Positions 22,530 through 33,940 are shown, counted from the stretch's first letter. The stretch is DNA of 64,000 bases from Fallopia convolvulus (GCA_964016875.1 OZ024735.1:14313434-14377433); one strand, 5' to 3'. The notes: generated by a model not told the origin, from the sequence alone. Program-made: numbers and translations.

Positions 22530-24826
22530 GACGTCTCAGATATCAATTATGAGACAAAGCTGAATCAGTTGGAAGATATGAATATTGAAAAGGGATCACA
22601 TTCTGCTGCTGCTGAAGTTAACATAGGTACCAGAAAAAATGGGCCAATAAATGGACCATTGGATATTCAAAAGTTTGCTGGTGTTGGTGTTCCAACTGCA
22701 GATGATTTTTTCAACCAAAAACAAGATGACGATGATGTCTCAGCTGCTGTGCAGGTTACTATTCCAACTGTTGTTGTCACAAAGGACACTCTATTTGATA
22801 ATGTCAATGAGGAAAAAAATAATGATGTGCAACAGCTGATATGTAAAACCTTGGGCAACAAACCGGAGGGTGCTGATCTGAATGGTTTATGCTCGAATAC
22901 TCCACCGAAAAATCAGGAAATGGATCTGTTGTGTGCTGGTGTTGATGAGATTGAACATTTGCCCTTGCTGAATAATGACAAACTTAAGGCTGGTGTAACT
23001 GGTGACAGTACATCCCAGCAGGAGTCTGGTACAGCAGTTGCAAGTGTTAAATACCAATCCAGTAATGTTCAAGCAGGGGCTATTTCGAATGAACTGGGTG
23101 TTCCCAATAGTGTTGAGCTGCCAGTGGAGAATAGTATGCAACAGCAAGATAAAAACCAGCTGAATATATGTTCTGTAACAGATGGATCTCTTCTCCACTC
23201 AGCTGGTCAAGTAAAAGGGCAGTTGGAGGATGATGAGACCTTACCAATGGATCAGAAACAGCCCAACCATGCAAGAGTAGGTAACCGACGCATCACTAGA
23301 GAAGTCAGGCTGAATGTTATTCCCAATATTCCAAAAGATGTGTATAAGTTTTCAGCCGAGGAGGTTGCAGATGTTGAGGCTGAATGGGAACCAACCCTTA
23401 TTGGGGTTCTCGTGGGGGGTAGACTGCCATATCATAGCATCAAAGGCTTCATGGAGACACATTGGAACGTTGCTCAACCCAAGCTGTTCATTAAAGAGAA
23501 TGGAGTAATGGTTTTTAAGTTTGGCTCAGTCAAAGATCAAATATGGGTCATGGAGAATGGGCCGTGGCTAATAGGGGGTAATCGAACCCTCATAGTAAAA
23601 GAGTGGCACACTGGCATGGCAATAGATTGGTCAAGCTTTAGCTCCGTCCCGGTTTGGGCTAAAATTTTGGACATAGATCCAATGCTCATGTCCTCAAATC
23701 ACATGATTGAGATCATTGGCAACATGATCGGGAAACCAATTAGTATGGACGGAATAACCAATGTGGTGGAGAAACACTCATATGCCCGGATTCTAGTGGA
23801 GGTGACACCGCAGGAAGCAATGAGAAAAGAAGTTAGGCTTGAAAGTTATAACGGCACAATGTATAAACATAGAGTGCAGTTTGAGTGGCTACCGAGGTCA
23901 TGTGATAAATGCCAACTATTTGGACACACAAAATACCAATGCGAGAAAGACTTCAAACCAAGGCAAAGGACGGATGCAGAATGTGGAGAGAATCTCGATA
24001 GACAACCAAAGTCTTTCAAAGATGTGGTGGCTGGGAACCCAAGCTCAAATATGACATTTGGCCATGAGAAATCTAAGCAACCGAGTGTGGGGGACAATCA
24101 CAAGAGAATAGGTGTAGGGGCTTGAATTTGGAAACAAAAAGAACCATAATTGGCTGTCATCCCAGTAGAGATAATGGACAACCCAAATAAGACCGTTCCA
24201 CCCCCGAGCAACTTAGAACATGAGGTAGAAAAGACCCCATCTTTTGGAATAGTGAATGGTAAAATGGACGGACCAGGACTCTCAAGGCAAGAGAAAGGCA
24301 AGGAAATACTTGAAGAAGGGTGGAGTATACAGGGGTGTAAAACAAAATTCATACCCAAAAATTGGATAGAGAAAAAGACAAACATGCAAGGGGTTAATGG
24401 GGACCTTAACACGTTTAAGGTTCTTAGAGACCTGGGTTAGTTTATTTTCTCCACGTTTGTTAGTGGGAAGTGATGTGGCTGGTGAAGTCCTTGTGTTGGT
24501 TTTGTGGGCTCCACGTGTTATTTTTGGTCTTGTAATTTTGGCTTTGATGTTGGTTAAGTGGGTCTTCTTGGGTAGGACTGTTTGTTGGACGTTCTTGGGC
24601 TGGTTTTTTCAGGGGTTCTCTCAAGAACTCGTGTTTGGTTTGTAAGCCTGCTAGGCAAGTCTTGACATGGGTCTTAGACCCAGTTTTGTTAGGCCCGTAG
24701 GGCAGTTTTGACCGGATCGTAGATCCGAGGTTGGAGTTGTTCGTTTTTTCACCTTGACTTTTTCTGGTCAGGTGTGGTTTGTATTTGTTTTTTCCCCTAT
24801 TTTCTATATATTTACAACGTTTCGAC
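22530..24826 (+). mobile_element. LINE insertion with ORF1 but no ORF2
   Basis: The chromovirus pol frame stops at 22529 and resumes at 24833. CGTAAG is present on both sides (22524-22529 and 24827-24832), giving a short target duplication. The right end TTTCGACC matches the 3' end of the other LINE at 27389, which has the same TTTCGACC just before its poly(A). There is no poly(A) here. The element holds ORF1 and about 700 bases of 3' sequence; the endonuclease and reverse transcriptase of a normal plant L1 are absent. Confidence 0.75.
22578..24125 (+). CDS. LINE ORF1 protein (DUF4283 and zinc knuckle)
   Basis: An uninterrupted frame of about 515 codons. The first half is low-complexity and acidic. 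The second half reads as the DUF4283 domain of plant L1 ORF1 proteins (WVMENGPWLI, LIVKEWHTGM, VPVWAKI), followed by a CX2CX4HX4C zinc knuckle (CDKCQLFGHTKYQC) near the end. Such proteins bind the LINE RNA. I start at the Met at 22578; an upstream Met at 22500 lies in the host chromovirus and is not part of the LINE. The frame is surprisingly clean compared with the broken pol around it, which suggests a younger insertion. Confidence 0.8.
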   Translation: MNIEKGSHSAAAEVNIGTRKNGPINGPLDIQKFAGVGVPTADDFFNQKQDDDDVSAAVQVTIPTVVVTKDTLFDNVNEEKNNDVQQLICKTLGNKPEGADLNGLCSNTPPKNQEMDLLCAGVDEIEHLPLLNNDKLKAGVTGDSTSQQESGTAVASVKYQSSNVQAGAISNELGVPNSVELPVENSMQQQDKNQLNICSVTDGSLLHSAGQVKGQLEDDETLPMDQKQPNHARVGNRRITREVRLNVIPNIPKDVYKFSAEEVADVEAEWEPTLIGVLVGGRLPYHSIKGFMETHWNVAQPKLFIKENGVMVFKFGSVKDQIWVMENGPWLIGGNRTLIVKEWHTGMAIDWSSFSSVPVWAKILDIDPMLMSSNHMIEIIGNMIGKPISMDGITNVVEKHSYARILVEVTPQEAMRKEVRLESYNGTMYKHRVQFEWLPRSCDKCQLFGHTKYQCEKDFKPRQRTDAECGENLDRQPKSFKDVVAGNPSSNMTFGHEKSKQPSVGDNHKRIGVGA

Positions 24827-24832
24827 CGTAAG

Positions 24833-25258
24833 AGGAGGCATTTGCAATCCTAAAATCTAAGTTGACACAAGCACCATTGTTGGCCCTTCCCGATTTTAGC
24901 AAGATGTTCGAGATTGAGTGTGATGCGTCGGGAATCGGTCTTGGAGGGGTGCTCATGCAAGAAGGGAAATCCATTGCCTACTGTAGTGAGAAGTTGGGAG
25001 GATCCGAGCTCAAGTAACTCACGTATGACAAGGAGTTGCTTGCCCTTGTGCGGGTGCTTAGGGCATGGGAGCACTATCTCTTGCCTTGGAAATTTGTCAT
25101 TCATTCCGACTGCGAGGCGTTGAAATACTTGAGGGGCCAAAGAAAACTGAATCGGAGGCATGAAAAATGGGTGGAATTCATCGAGTCCTTCCCCTATGTC
25201 ATTAAGCAAAATAAAGGCAAGGACAACGTCGTCGCCGACGCGTTGTCACAACGGTACA
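24833..25258 (+). pseudogene. Chromovirus A RNase H domain
   Basis: Continues the pol reading after the LINE: FEIECDASGIGLGGVL, LTYDKELLALV, FVIHSDCEALKYL and DNVVADALSQR give the Ty3/gypsy RNase H with its Asp, Glu and Asp residues. One stop (TAA at about 25015) breaks it before the LTYDKE block. Confidence 0.88.
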
Positions 25259-26562
25259 CTCTTTTATCTTTACTAGATGCTCGCTTGCTTGGATTTGCTT
25301 TCATGAAGGAACTATATGCTCATGATTCTGAATTTGGTGACATATATCATGATTGTTTGAAGGGGGGGGGGGGAGTCGGGATCAATTCTATTTGCATGAG
25401 GGGTTTCTTTTTATGAAACTCGTTTGTGAGTGTCGAATGGTTCGGTTAGGCGTTTGTTGGTGCATGAGGCCCATGGTGGCGGTCTCATGGGGCACTTTGA
25501 GGACATAAAAACTTTGCATATGCTTAGGGAGATTTTTTATTGGCCTCACATGCTTAGGTCAGTAGATAAATTTTGTGCTTCATGTGTGATTTGTTTGCGT
25601 GCAAAGTCTAAGGTGCACCCTCACGGTTTGTATATCCCAATACCGATTCCATGTGTGCCATGGGAGGATATCTCCATGGAATTTGTGTTGGGGTTACCAA
25701 GGTCTAAGAGAGGTAGGGATTCCATTTTTTAGTGGTTGACCGGTTTTCAAAAATGACATATTTTGTTGCTTGCCACAAAACCGATGATGCTTCTCATGTT
25801 GCTAGCTTGTTCTTTGATAACATTATTCGGTTGCATGGTGTCCCTAAATCTGTTGTTTCTCATCACGATGTCAAATTTTTAAGTTTCCTTTGGAAGATGC
25901 TTTGGGTCAAGCTCGGTACCAAGCTTCTATTTTCTACTACTTGCCACCCGCAAACAGATAGGCAAACCGAGGTCGTTAATCGTACTCTTGGTGTCCTTTT
26001 GCATTCTATTTTGAAAACTAACTTGCGCCGGTGGGAAGAGTGTCTTCCTTTCATTGATTTTGCATACACCCGGTCCGCTCATCAGCCACACTGAAGACGC
26101 CTTTTGAGGTGGTGTATGGACGCAATCTCGTCACACCGCTTGATTTGGCGCCTTATGCTACTAAGGACCGAGAGAGCCACGAGGGACATGATCTAGCTGA
26201 GAAGATCAAGCACATTCATGAGGAAACACACTTTCAATTGGAGAGGCGAACGATGCAATACAAGCACCAAGCTGACAAAGGGCGCAAAGAGTTGATTTTT
26301 GAACCCGACGACCTTGTATGGGTTCATTTGAGGAAGGAGCGGTTTCTCGCTCTTCGAAATTCTAAGCATAAGCATCGGGGACATAGACCTTTTCAGGTCT
26401 TAGAACGCATCAATGACAATGCTTACAAGCTCGAACTTCCTTCGAATTATGGCGTCCATGAGGTATTCAACGTGTCCGACCTTGTTCCTTATTTTTCTAA
26501 CGATAATGTTGAGGATATTCAGGATCAAGGTTCGTGGACGAAACCTTTTGAAGGTGGGAGGA
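25259..26562 (+). pseudogene. Chromovirus A integrase, catalytic residues lost
   Basis: The zinc-binding part is present (HEAHGGGLMGHF and later CASCVIC). The core follows, but two of its three catalytic positions are changed: the first reads ISMEF where ISMDF is usual, and the second reads VVSHHDVKF where VVSDRDVKF is usual. The glutamate in QTEVVNRTL remains. A poly(G) run near 25363, a stop at 25731 and a frameshift near 26090 break the frame. The C-terminal part (VWVHLRKERF, ERINDNAYKLELP, FNVSDLVPYF) is that of CRM-like chromoviruses and runs on through the polypurine stretch into the 3' LTR. Confidence 0.88.
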
Positions 26563-26789
26563 TGATGAGAGTCCCTCTCACCATGTGTCTCCAACGTCGA
26601 CGCCCGAGCCACGCGACGCGCCCTTGCATGCTCCGAGTGTCGCGCCCTTGCACACGACGCCGTTGGGCACGCCCTCGCCTATGCTTGAAGGGACCATTTC
26701 TCCGGGCACTTATGATGGTACTCTGGACCACGACTTGAGTGTGGAATCCAACTCTCATGCCAATCCCAACATTCCCGATAAAGGGGAGT
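26563..26789 (+). repeat. Truncated 3' LTR of chromovirus A
   Basis: Starts TGATGAGAGTCC right after the purine-rich GAAGGTGGGAGGA. It matches 5' LTR A from the CCTCTCACC block on, then stops after about 225 bases at the AT-rich array. The pol frame continues across its start. Confidence 0.75.
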
Positions 26790-27240
26790 GCATAATTTTG
26801 TTATAGATTGTGCATGACTTTCTTAATTGAGTGTGCATGATGAACTTATAATCAGTGTGCAAAAGTCATGCACACTCAATTACAATATTATTGACAGTCG
26901 ATGATAGGATTATGCAAAGTCATTTATAGGATTTTGCACAACCACTTACAAAAATTATGCACAGTCAATTAAAATATAATGAATACTCAATTAATCAAGT
27001 CATGCGCCCTCAATTACAATATTTTGCACAGTGAGTTATAGGATTATGCAGTCACTTACAAAATTATGCACAATCAGTTACAACATCTACCAATATACTG
27101 CACACTTAGTAAAAATTGTCATGCATAGACAATTTCCACATTATGCATAGTCAATATTAAGATTATACAATAAGTTATAAAATTTTACACAATCAGTTAC
27201 GATATTATACACTCTAGTGAAAAAAAAAATTGCACGTAAC
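26790..27240. repeat. Degenerate array of TGCACA(G/A)TCA(A/G)TTA words
   Basis: TGCACA, TCAATTACAATATT and TTATGCA recur about every 25-30 bases. The style matches the MITE interiors at 4511-5660 and the array at 8820-9375. It cuts off the 3' LTR of chromovirus A. No end repeats were found. The rest, to 27375, holds nothing I can name. Confidence 0.6.
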
Positions 27241-27388
27241 ATCATTTTATCTCCTCAAGTGCATTCTCATTTATCTCCCGATGCATCATTTTATTTACCT
27301 TGTCCTTGTCAATTTTTAAACCGATTCTCTCAAAAATTTTATAATACGCGTCTTTTTATCGTTCTTCGACACATAATTTAATGAATTT

Positions 27389-28786
27389 TTTTGGTCGAAA
27401 AACAAGGAGACCCCTGCGATATTATTTAATTGAGGAAACTAGTCATTCCCCAAAAGGATTACAACATCAATACTAAGCAAATGCATATAGAACTAGGAGG
27501 AGAATTATAAGTCATAAAGGAAACATTAGAGGCGAGAGCCGAATTAGCTAGCATGTCAGCCACCGAATTTGCTTGACGTCGAACCTGAGTAACATGTACC
27601 ACCCTGGGGTAATCGCGGATAATGTCCTTGCATTGTTGGATCATAAAGAAGTACCTGGCTGGTGCCTGTGCCATCCCTGTTAATAAACCCCGAACCACCG
27701 AATTTGCTTGACGTCGACAGTTGGCTTGCTAATTGGATTATATGCTTCAATTCCCAGAGTTCAACAATGAGAGCCAAGAAAACGCTACAAGAGAAGGTGA
27801 ATGCATTAGTAAAAGCTCCATGTGAATCTCGAAACACACCACCACCTGCTGCCGGTCCGGGGTTGCCTTTGGAAATATCATCAACATTCAGCGCAATCCA
27901 ATCCTGGGGCGGGGGTGACCATGAACAGACAGGCGGTCTGTAGTCATTATTCCTACGTCATGGGGTTGAAGAATGGCAGTAGTCTTGGATGCAGTCGAAA
28001 GATAAACATCGAAGACGGAGACCACCACCTTGAATGTCTAGCACAATTGTCGATCCCTTCAAAGCACAGCTCATTCCGGATTTTCCAAGTGTACCAAAGC
28101 ATGGTTGCAAAGTTCGTGCTCCACTGGTCACGTTGTTTCACATTATCATGAATCCAGACTTTCGTATCATTGCATGAGAAGAAGTTAACTGGGGGCGAAT
28201 TCGTACTTGAAGCAAGCCAAATATTCTTGATAGCCGGGCAATCACGTAACATGTGGAGCAAAGTTTCTTCACATGAACAGCGAGGGCAGGACAACGTGTT
28301 AGACAGATGTCTTCTAACTCTTGTAGCATTACACAAGACCGACTCATGAGCCACGAGAAACATGAAGTTTCTCGCTGAACTAGTTGTGAATAGGCCTGAT
28401 GTGGAAAGGTGCCAAAGGACCCTGTCCTGAGCTAAATTCAGTCACGAGTTGGACTGATTGTAGTCTGTGTAAAGCATCAACATGTAGTAAGTCCTGTAGG
28501 AGGTGCCAATTCCATTGATTGTCGCCCCAATAATCCGAAACCGTGCAGCTGAGCATCTCATCAGTTAATGGTTGCACTGCAACAGTTGCAAGCGGCTGCT
28601 CCATAAGCCATGGGTGATCCCAGAAAAAGGTGTTACAGACATTGTCCACAGACATACCAATGCCTCGACTAAGAAGCTTTGAGCCATGCAAAATTCCTTT
28701 CCACATTTGTGATGCACAAGGTCGGGTTTGGAACATATCGATGTCAGCACGACCACTACAGTATTTGCTGCTTAGGATTTGGCTCC
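27389..28786 (-). mobile_element. 5'-truncated LINE with target duplication
   Basis: The duplication ATTTAATGAATTT lies at about 27376-27388 and 28787-28799. On the minus strand the element ends TTTCGACC plus a short A run (27386-27392). Its coding remnant is the C-terminal part of a plant L1 ORF2: a region before the knuckle (28736-28380), the zf-RVT domain with CPRCSCEETLLHMLRDC (28363-27953), and an RNase H-like end with QANSVADMLA (27698-27459), in several frames. It is dead. A 23 bp stretch at 27560-27582 is repeated at 27695-27717 within the RNase H part. Confidence 0.85.
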
Positions 28787-28799
28787 ATTTAATGAATTT

Positions 28800-29124
28800 C
28801 TTAATGAAATCAAAATAGAGAACCCTATTAACAAAACGAGCAATTAATCACAAAATGCCTAGTTGATATGAAATGCATTCATCTGCTAAAAGTAAATACA
28901 GGTCCATTGTAGCAATGTTCAAAGGCGAGAATATTATGTAGAAATTTGATGGAACAAACCCCTTCAATAATATAAACCTATCAACAACCATTGACTTGTG
29001 GATTCAACCAAAAAAAAAACATTGACTTGTGGAACTGCATCTCCTGTACAGTGACGCAGAACCAGACGAGTTTCACCAGAACACCAACCTAGCCTGCAAA
29101 AAAGGAGATTGCAAGTCATGGTGA
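28800..29124. other. 3' flank of the ClpF gene
   Basis: AT-rich. It probably holds the 3' UTR of the minus-strand gene that ends at 29125. I see no other gene. Confidence 0.5.
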
Positions 29125-31745
29125 TTAGGAGTCTTCAGTGTTATTCTCGTCATCAGGATCAGGAGGCACTTCGTGTCGAGGCTGATTGTACTTTTCACGT
29201 AGTTGCTTCACAGGGATGAAATCTCCGGCTGTGTCCATACCGTAAAATAGAAAGGAAAGATACGGATGATCAAATCTGCCCTGTACACCAATGAAGAATT
29301 ATCAGTAAATTTCAAGTCTCTCTTTCCCTCGCCCCCTTCCCCCCAAGAAAAGCAACTTCAAAAGTGTAGTGGGAGAATGTAGGATACTAACCAAATCTGG
29401 CTTGTCCAGAGCAAGCAAGTTCTCTTCAGCAACTGCAGCCAAAACCATCCACATTTCAATTGATAAGTGAACTTGAATGGCATTAGCATGAAATTTTCAA
29501 CGCCAAAAGAATTAAGTTTGGCAACCTTTTCTGCTATAAAATCATCGAGTTTCAGTTAAAGCGCAAATTCATAGTAGCCACAAAGAGCCCAGTTATGAGT
29601 CACAAAGCTGAACATAGAAAGTAATTGGATTTTCTTTCAAACAAAAAACCATGCAGGGAAGAACTATGCCTCTACTAGAAGGAAACCGGCATGTTGTCCA
29701 ACATCACAGAGTAATAAATGCACATAAGTCATCATCATTGACCAAGTGAGGCTCCGCTACAGCGAAATCTGGGGAGTCAAGATGGGGGTACCCTTGCCCA
29801 AGGGAAAGGGGGTACGCTCAATAGACCCAAGAAAAACTAAAATTCAGCTATGTGACAATAATAACTGAATTCAGTTAGAATGCACCAAAATTGATATAGA
29901 GACTAAATCCATCTCAAAGACGGTTTATAAAAGCCAATGAGCATGAGGACGCGCCCCATATAAATGCACGTAAGTGTGTGCAATAATAAATACATGGATA
30001 CTTCATTAGAAAGAACTAAATTTTACCATATGTTACCAGAAGCTCAGGATCTTCGTGTAGATTTACCAATATCTGCAAGGCGACAAATTAAAACTCACAT
30101 AAAGATCCATGGTTAAAGCCAAATAACTCATTTTCAACTGCAAGAAGTCAGTATATCACACTAGTAGATGGTTAAGGTTGAAAGAATTTCAGCACATTAT
30201 GAGTATTAAATGGCAAGATGGCACGAATTGAGAAAGTAATTAAAAAAGGACAGGAATCAGCTTTCACCTGATAGAATGGCTGATTAGACCCTTGAGACAA
30301 TTTCTCAACACTGGCAGTTTCTATCCATGAACAAGATTCACAACATATGGGATCCATTCCACATATTACACCCTTGTAACCTAAAATTGGATGAAGAACA
30401 TTTATGATCAAACCATTTTTTTTTAACTCTCACCTGTAAAGCCATAAGTTGACAACAAGAATAGAGCAGAATAGAAACACAAGCTGTACAGTTGAAGTGC
30501 ATAGGAAGTAAACAGTTGAATTCACTATACAGGAACCATATGATGGAATTTCCATTCAAAGAAACTACAAGTACATAATTATTTGTGAAGTTGTCAAACT
30601 CACCAAAATTCTTATGTTTCACTTTCTGACCCAATCGAAATCGATAATGAACATTTTCATATGCTAAAGCTTTAGCTGAAGCAGCTAAAGCCTCTGCTTC
30701 CAACTTAGAAATATCATCACGCAATTGAGCTGCTTTGGCATAGTTTTCCTGCTCAATTGCAGTTTGTATGTCTGCACTGCAAAGGAAGTGAAAGTGCAAG
30801 AATTCAGAATCAATGCTATTACAACCCAATAGCATTGAAAGCTTAATATCAGACATATAAAAAGATTGATAGGCTCAATAGTATGTCCCACACCGCAAAC
30901 GCAAAATCCGTATTGCTTGATCCTGAGCTTCACTTTTTGAAGATGGACCCTTTCTGGCTTCTCGTTTTTTGACGATTTCTTCTTCAATCTGCCAAAATAA
31001 GGCTGCTCAACAACACTTTCTCCTACTGAAATGAATCAAAGAACACTTGGACAAGTGACAAAGATCAGACTAACAAATTAATAAGACTTACTGACTGATA
31101 CAATGTTCAGGTTTTATGAAATGTAGTCAATTCCGCCTTGCTATTGTAGTTAATTTCATTACAGCTTTTTTCCATATATTTAATTAGCAGTATTTATGAT
31201 CTCAAACGATATAGCACTCAAAGACCTAACCTCAGTCAGTTTATATCTCAGCTGCTGTGCAATATCGTACTGCTCCAAGTTCAAAGCATACTGCCAACAA
31301 TTTGCATAAAGCATTCATTGAAACATTCCAGGCTTACATGGCACACCAGAAACCCCAGTGGCATGAAACAATAAAGTTGCGCAATCCTACTGTATGGTAT
31401 ACGATACTACACCTGTACACGAGTTGCCAGGTCCAATTGGAAAAAGAACACCAAGATATCCTCATTAGCACTTTCGCTTTGTTCAGAGCTCGCATCCAGT
31501 CCTTTATTGCCTCCATTAAAGAACCATCCAGCTCCAACATTCACATTCCTGGGTCCTGCCATGTAGAGCCGGCCTGTTAGGGACTGGTTCTTGGTGGAAT
31601 GCCGCACAAGGCAGCATCTCTCACTTCCAATGAGTATTTGAGATCTTTCCATTAAAAGGAAACCATTCCTTTGGAGGGAGTTTGATCCATACACGCCATT
31701 ACTTTTAGGGGTTGGCAAGGTACTAGCTAATGTTCCCTGAACCAT
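29125..31745 (-). CDS. CLPF: Clp protease adaptor ClpF, chloroplastic (UVR and YccV-like domains)
   Basis: ClpF works in the chloroplast stroma as an adaptor, with ClpS1, that brings substrates to the Clp protease. Eight coding exons, in gene order: 31745-31413, 31290-31231, 30988-30894, 30776-30604, 30380-30268, 30072-30027, 29432-29392 and 29280-29125. All junctions are GT-AG and the phases join, giving 338 residues (family about 330). Residues 1 to about 80 look like a transit peptide. A helical segment with ILVFFFQLDLATRVQ follows (96-111), then a UVR motif at about 164-191 (AIEQENYAKAAQLRDDI) and a YccV/HspQ-like domain at about 206-310, with GVICGMDPICCES and FLFYGMDTAGDF. A 5' UTR intron (about 32201-31748, CAG/GTGAGC to TTTGTAG) is likely, which puts the ATG two bases into exon 2. 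Intron 7 (29433-30026) holds a SINE. No disabling change was seen. Confidence 0.94.
29730..29959 (-). mobile_element. SINE copy 2, full length, in a ClpF intron
   Basis: Flanked by ATAAATGCACATAAGT at 29714-29729 and a copy with one mismatch at 29960-29975. It matches SINE copy 1 over about 165 bases and adds about 60 bases at the head, which begins GGGGCGCGTCC on the minus strand. The tail is ATGATGATG. It has the same orientation as the gene and lies wholly inside the intron between the exons at 30027-30072 and 29392-29432. Confidence 0.82.
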
Positions 31746-32302
31746 TCCTACAAATTCCAAGAAACAAAAAGCTGGTTCTCAGGAAAACAATACAGTCTGG
31801 AATCTGGATCATCTTGAACTCATTTATCGAGGATTGCTCAATTCACATAGGAATACTAGTTCCCAAATCTAGTAAGAGGGAAAAAACCATCTTAATTACA
31901 GATCCTCGAATTATTTTATGAAGATCTACAGCAACCAGCTAGAGTTAATTGTAACCATTCTTTACACAAAACATGAACTCTTAGGCTTCGAGTTTCGAGG
32001 ATTAGGGTTTCTCAAAGTAAAATCATTTTCAATTACTGTCAGAAACAGAAAACAAATTGCGAAGCAGCCAACTTCCATCCACATATCGGCCGAGAAGATA
32101 ATCGATACTTTTAATAACTGGTACAATATTAACTAACATATTTCACCAGCAGCTTATGCTTATATTAGAAAGTGCAGTAAAGCGAAACATTAAGCTCACC
32201 TGAAATGGCGGATGAGTGGCCGGAGAAGCCGATTGAGTGGCGTGCGTTACCTTTGGCCTCTTAAGATTATATTTTCCCTTCGAGCTGTATCTCAGCGCCT
32301 AA

Positions 32303-32308
32303 CACGTG
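32303..32308. promoter_or_regulatory. G-box upstream of ClpF
   Basis: CACGTG within ACACGTGTC, about 100 bases upstream of the likely first exon. G-boxes bind bZIP and bHLH factors and are common in light-regulated genes for chloroplast proteins. Function here is inferred from position only. Confidence 0.45.
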
Positions 32309-32309
32309 T

Positions 32310-33193
32310 CATGCGAAATTGTCCCAAATTAACGCAACGATTTTGAGTGGGTCAGATCTCGAACCAATTCCTAAGTACGAAGCTAACGAAGCCCATCATT
32401 CTACATAAAAACAATGGGGGATGATTCCCCTACCCTAAGAAGGCTGGGCAGCAACAACCAAATATTAGTATATATATGAGTAATATGACTGTGTTTTAGA
32501 GGAAAAATCTTAATTCATAAATATTAGAGTAATTATGGGTTGTAATAAATCTTCAAAATTACCTTCCTAATTTCTAGTAAACTCTAAAAAGAAAGTTATG
32601 AGTCCTCAATTCCTTATTCCTCTCAATAATATATAGATAGGGGAATGGTATTGTATACGCTATATATTAATGTAATATCACTCAACTCTAATATTCTAAT
32701 AATCATAGCAATTTTTTTTTCAACATTTGTATTTATTTTTTTATTTCTATGTACACAGTGGCGGAACCAGGATTGTCTGGATGGGGGGCAGGCTCTGGAC
32801 TTGATGTCGAATCCCGGCAAGAGGCTAGACGGAGTCGGCTCGAGTGGTATGGGTAGTGCGGCTAAAGGCTCGTCGTTCAGAGAAGGCGACTAGGCAAGAG
32901 CTCTCACTTTTGTAAGTGGCCAGTAGGCTCTCTTTGCTTGGATCTCTGGAATGGGCAGAAGCATATAGAATTGCGGATCAATTTTTCTATAATCTAGGTA
33001 CTAGCAAGACCCGGTCGTGCCACACACGACGATGATTTGAAACAAAAATTATGTAGGAACCGAAATAATTTACTCAATAAAACTTTCAAGTGAGCATTAT
33101 TATAATACGTAAGGACTGTAAAAAAATTTCTTTATTTATAATAGGATATGTGATTTAAATTTTGATTGAGATAATATTATATAATATTTAGGT
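32310..33193. other. Upstream spacer with a GC-rich patch
   Basis: Mostly AT-rich. A GC-rich stretch at about 32755-33040 includes GTGGCGGAACCAGGATT, a phrase common in plant interspersed repeats. I cannot name the repeat, and no ends are visible. Confidence 0.35.
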
Positions 33194-33456
33194 AAATAAG
33201 TACTAAAAAAAGAATAATATTTCCATACTCATCAATTGAATATGGTAAGTATTTCATACTCATTAGTTAAATATGGTAAGTTATAGTAATTAATGAGGTA
33301 ATATCGTTAAATAAATACTAAAAAAAGAATAATATTTTCATAGTCATTAATTGAATATGGTAAGTATTTCATACTCATTAGTCATTAGTTTTTTTTGATA
33401 AGATTAGTCATTAGTTAAATATGGTAAGTTATAGTAATGAATGAGGTAATATCATT
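33194..33456. repeat. Tandem duplication of a 115 bp AT-rich unit
   Basis: Unit 1 (33194-33308) and unit 2 (33309-33456) share AAATA(A/G)TACTAAAAAAAG-like starts and later AATATGGTAAG and AATGAGGTAATATC blocks. Unit 2 has an extra 30 bases or so around 33389-33414 that include TTTTTTTTGATAAGATTAGT. Confidence 0.8.
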
Positions 33457-33940
33457 ACAATAGGTATAGAATGCTTATTAATAACATAGCTAATTGAACT
33501 TTTTTAATTGAATATGGTAAGTAATAATGATAAATAAGATAATATTGTTATAACATAAAAAACGATATATATTAAAGATGATGATGTACAATTATATAAT
33601 TTTTTAATTTTATCCATAAAAAAAGTAGTAGATCATTGTATATTAATAACAATAGTAATATTATTATATTATATATTTTTAAGGATGACAAATACTAAAA
33701 AGAAGAAAGGGTAAAGAAGTAAATTTAAATTAAGATGCTTATGTGGCATAGTTAGATGTGTGACAAATTGGATAGAGAGATTCGAGTTTAGTAAGAGTAT
33801 ATAGATATCTTTTATATACATTTTTCTAATTGGTCCACGTAGATAGAAATCAAATAAAACAAACCAATTTAATGTAGAGGATTATACTTAATTAATTAAA
33901 TTATAAATCTTTTCTTATTCTTATTCCTAACAAATAAAGC

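Noticed and set aside
25363..25374. Poly(G) run as a programmed frameshift site (and poly(C) at 45817-45830)
   Set aside because: Both are simple runs in dead elements and are likely slips or sequencing errors.
31746..31760. Start of ClpF at an upstream in-frame codon
   Set aside because: That codon is TTG, and a good splice acceptor (TTTGTAG) lies between it and the ATG at 31745.
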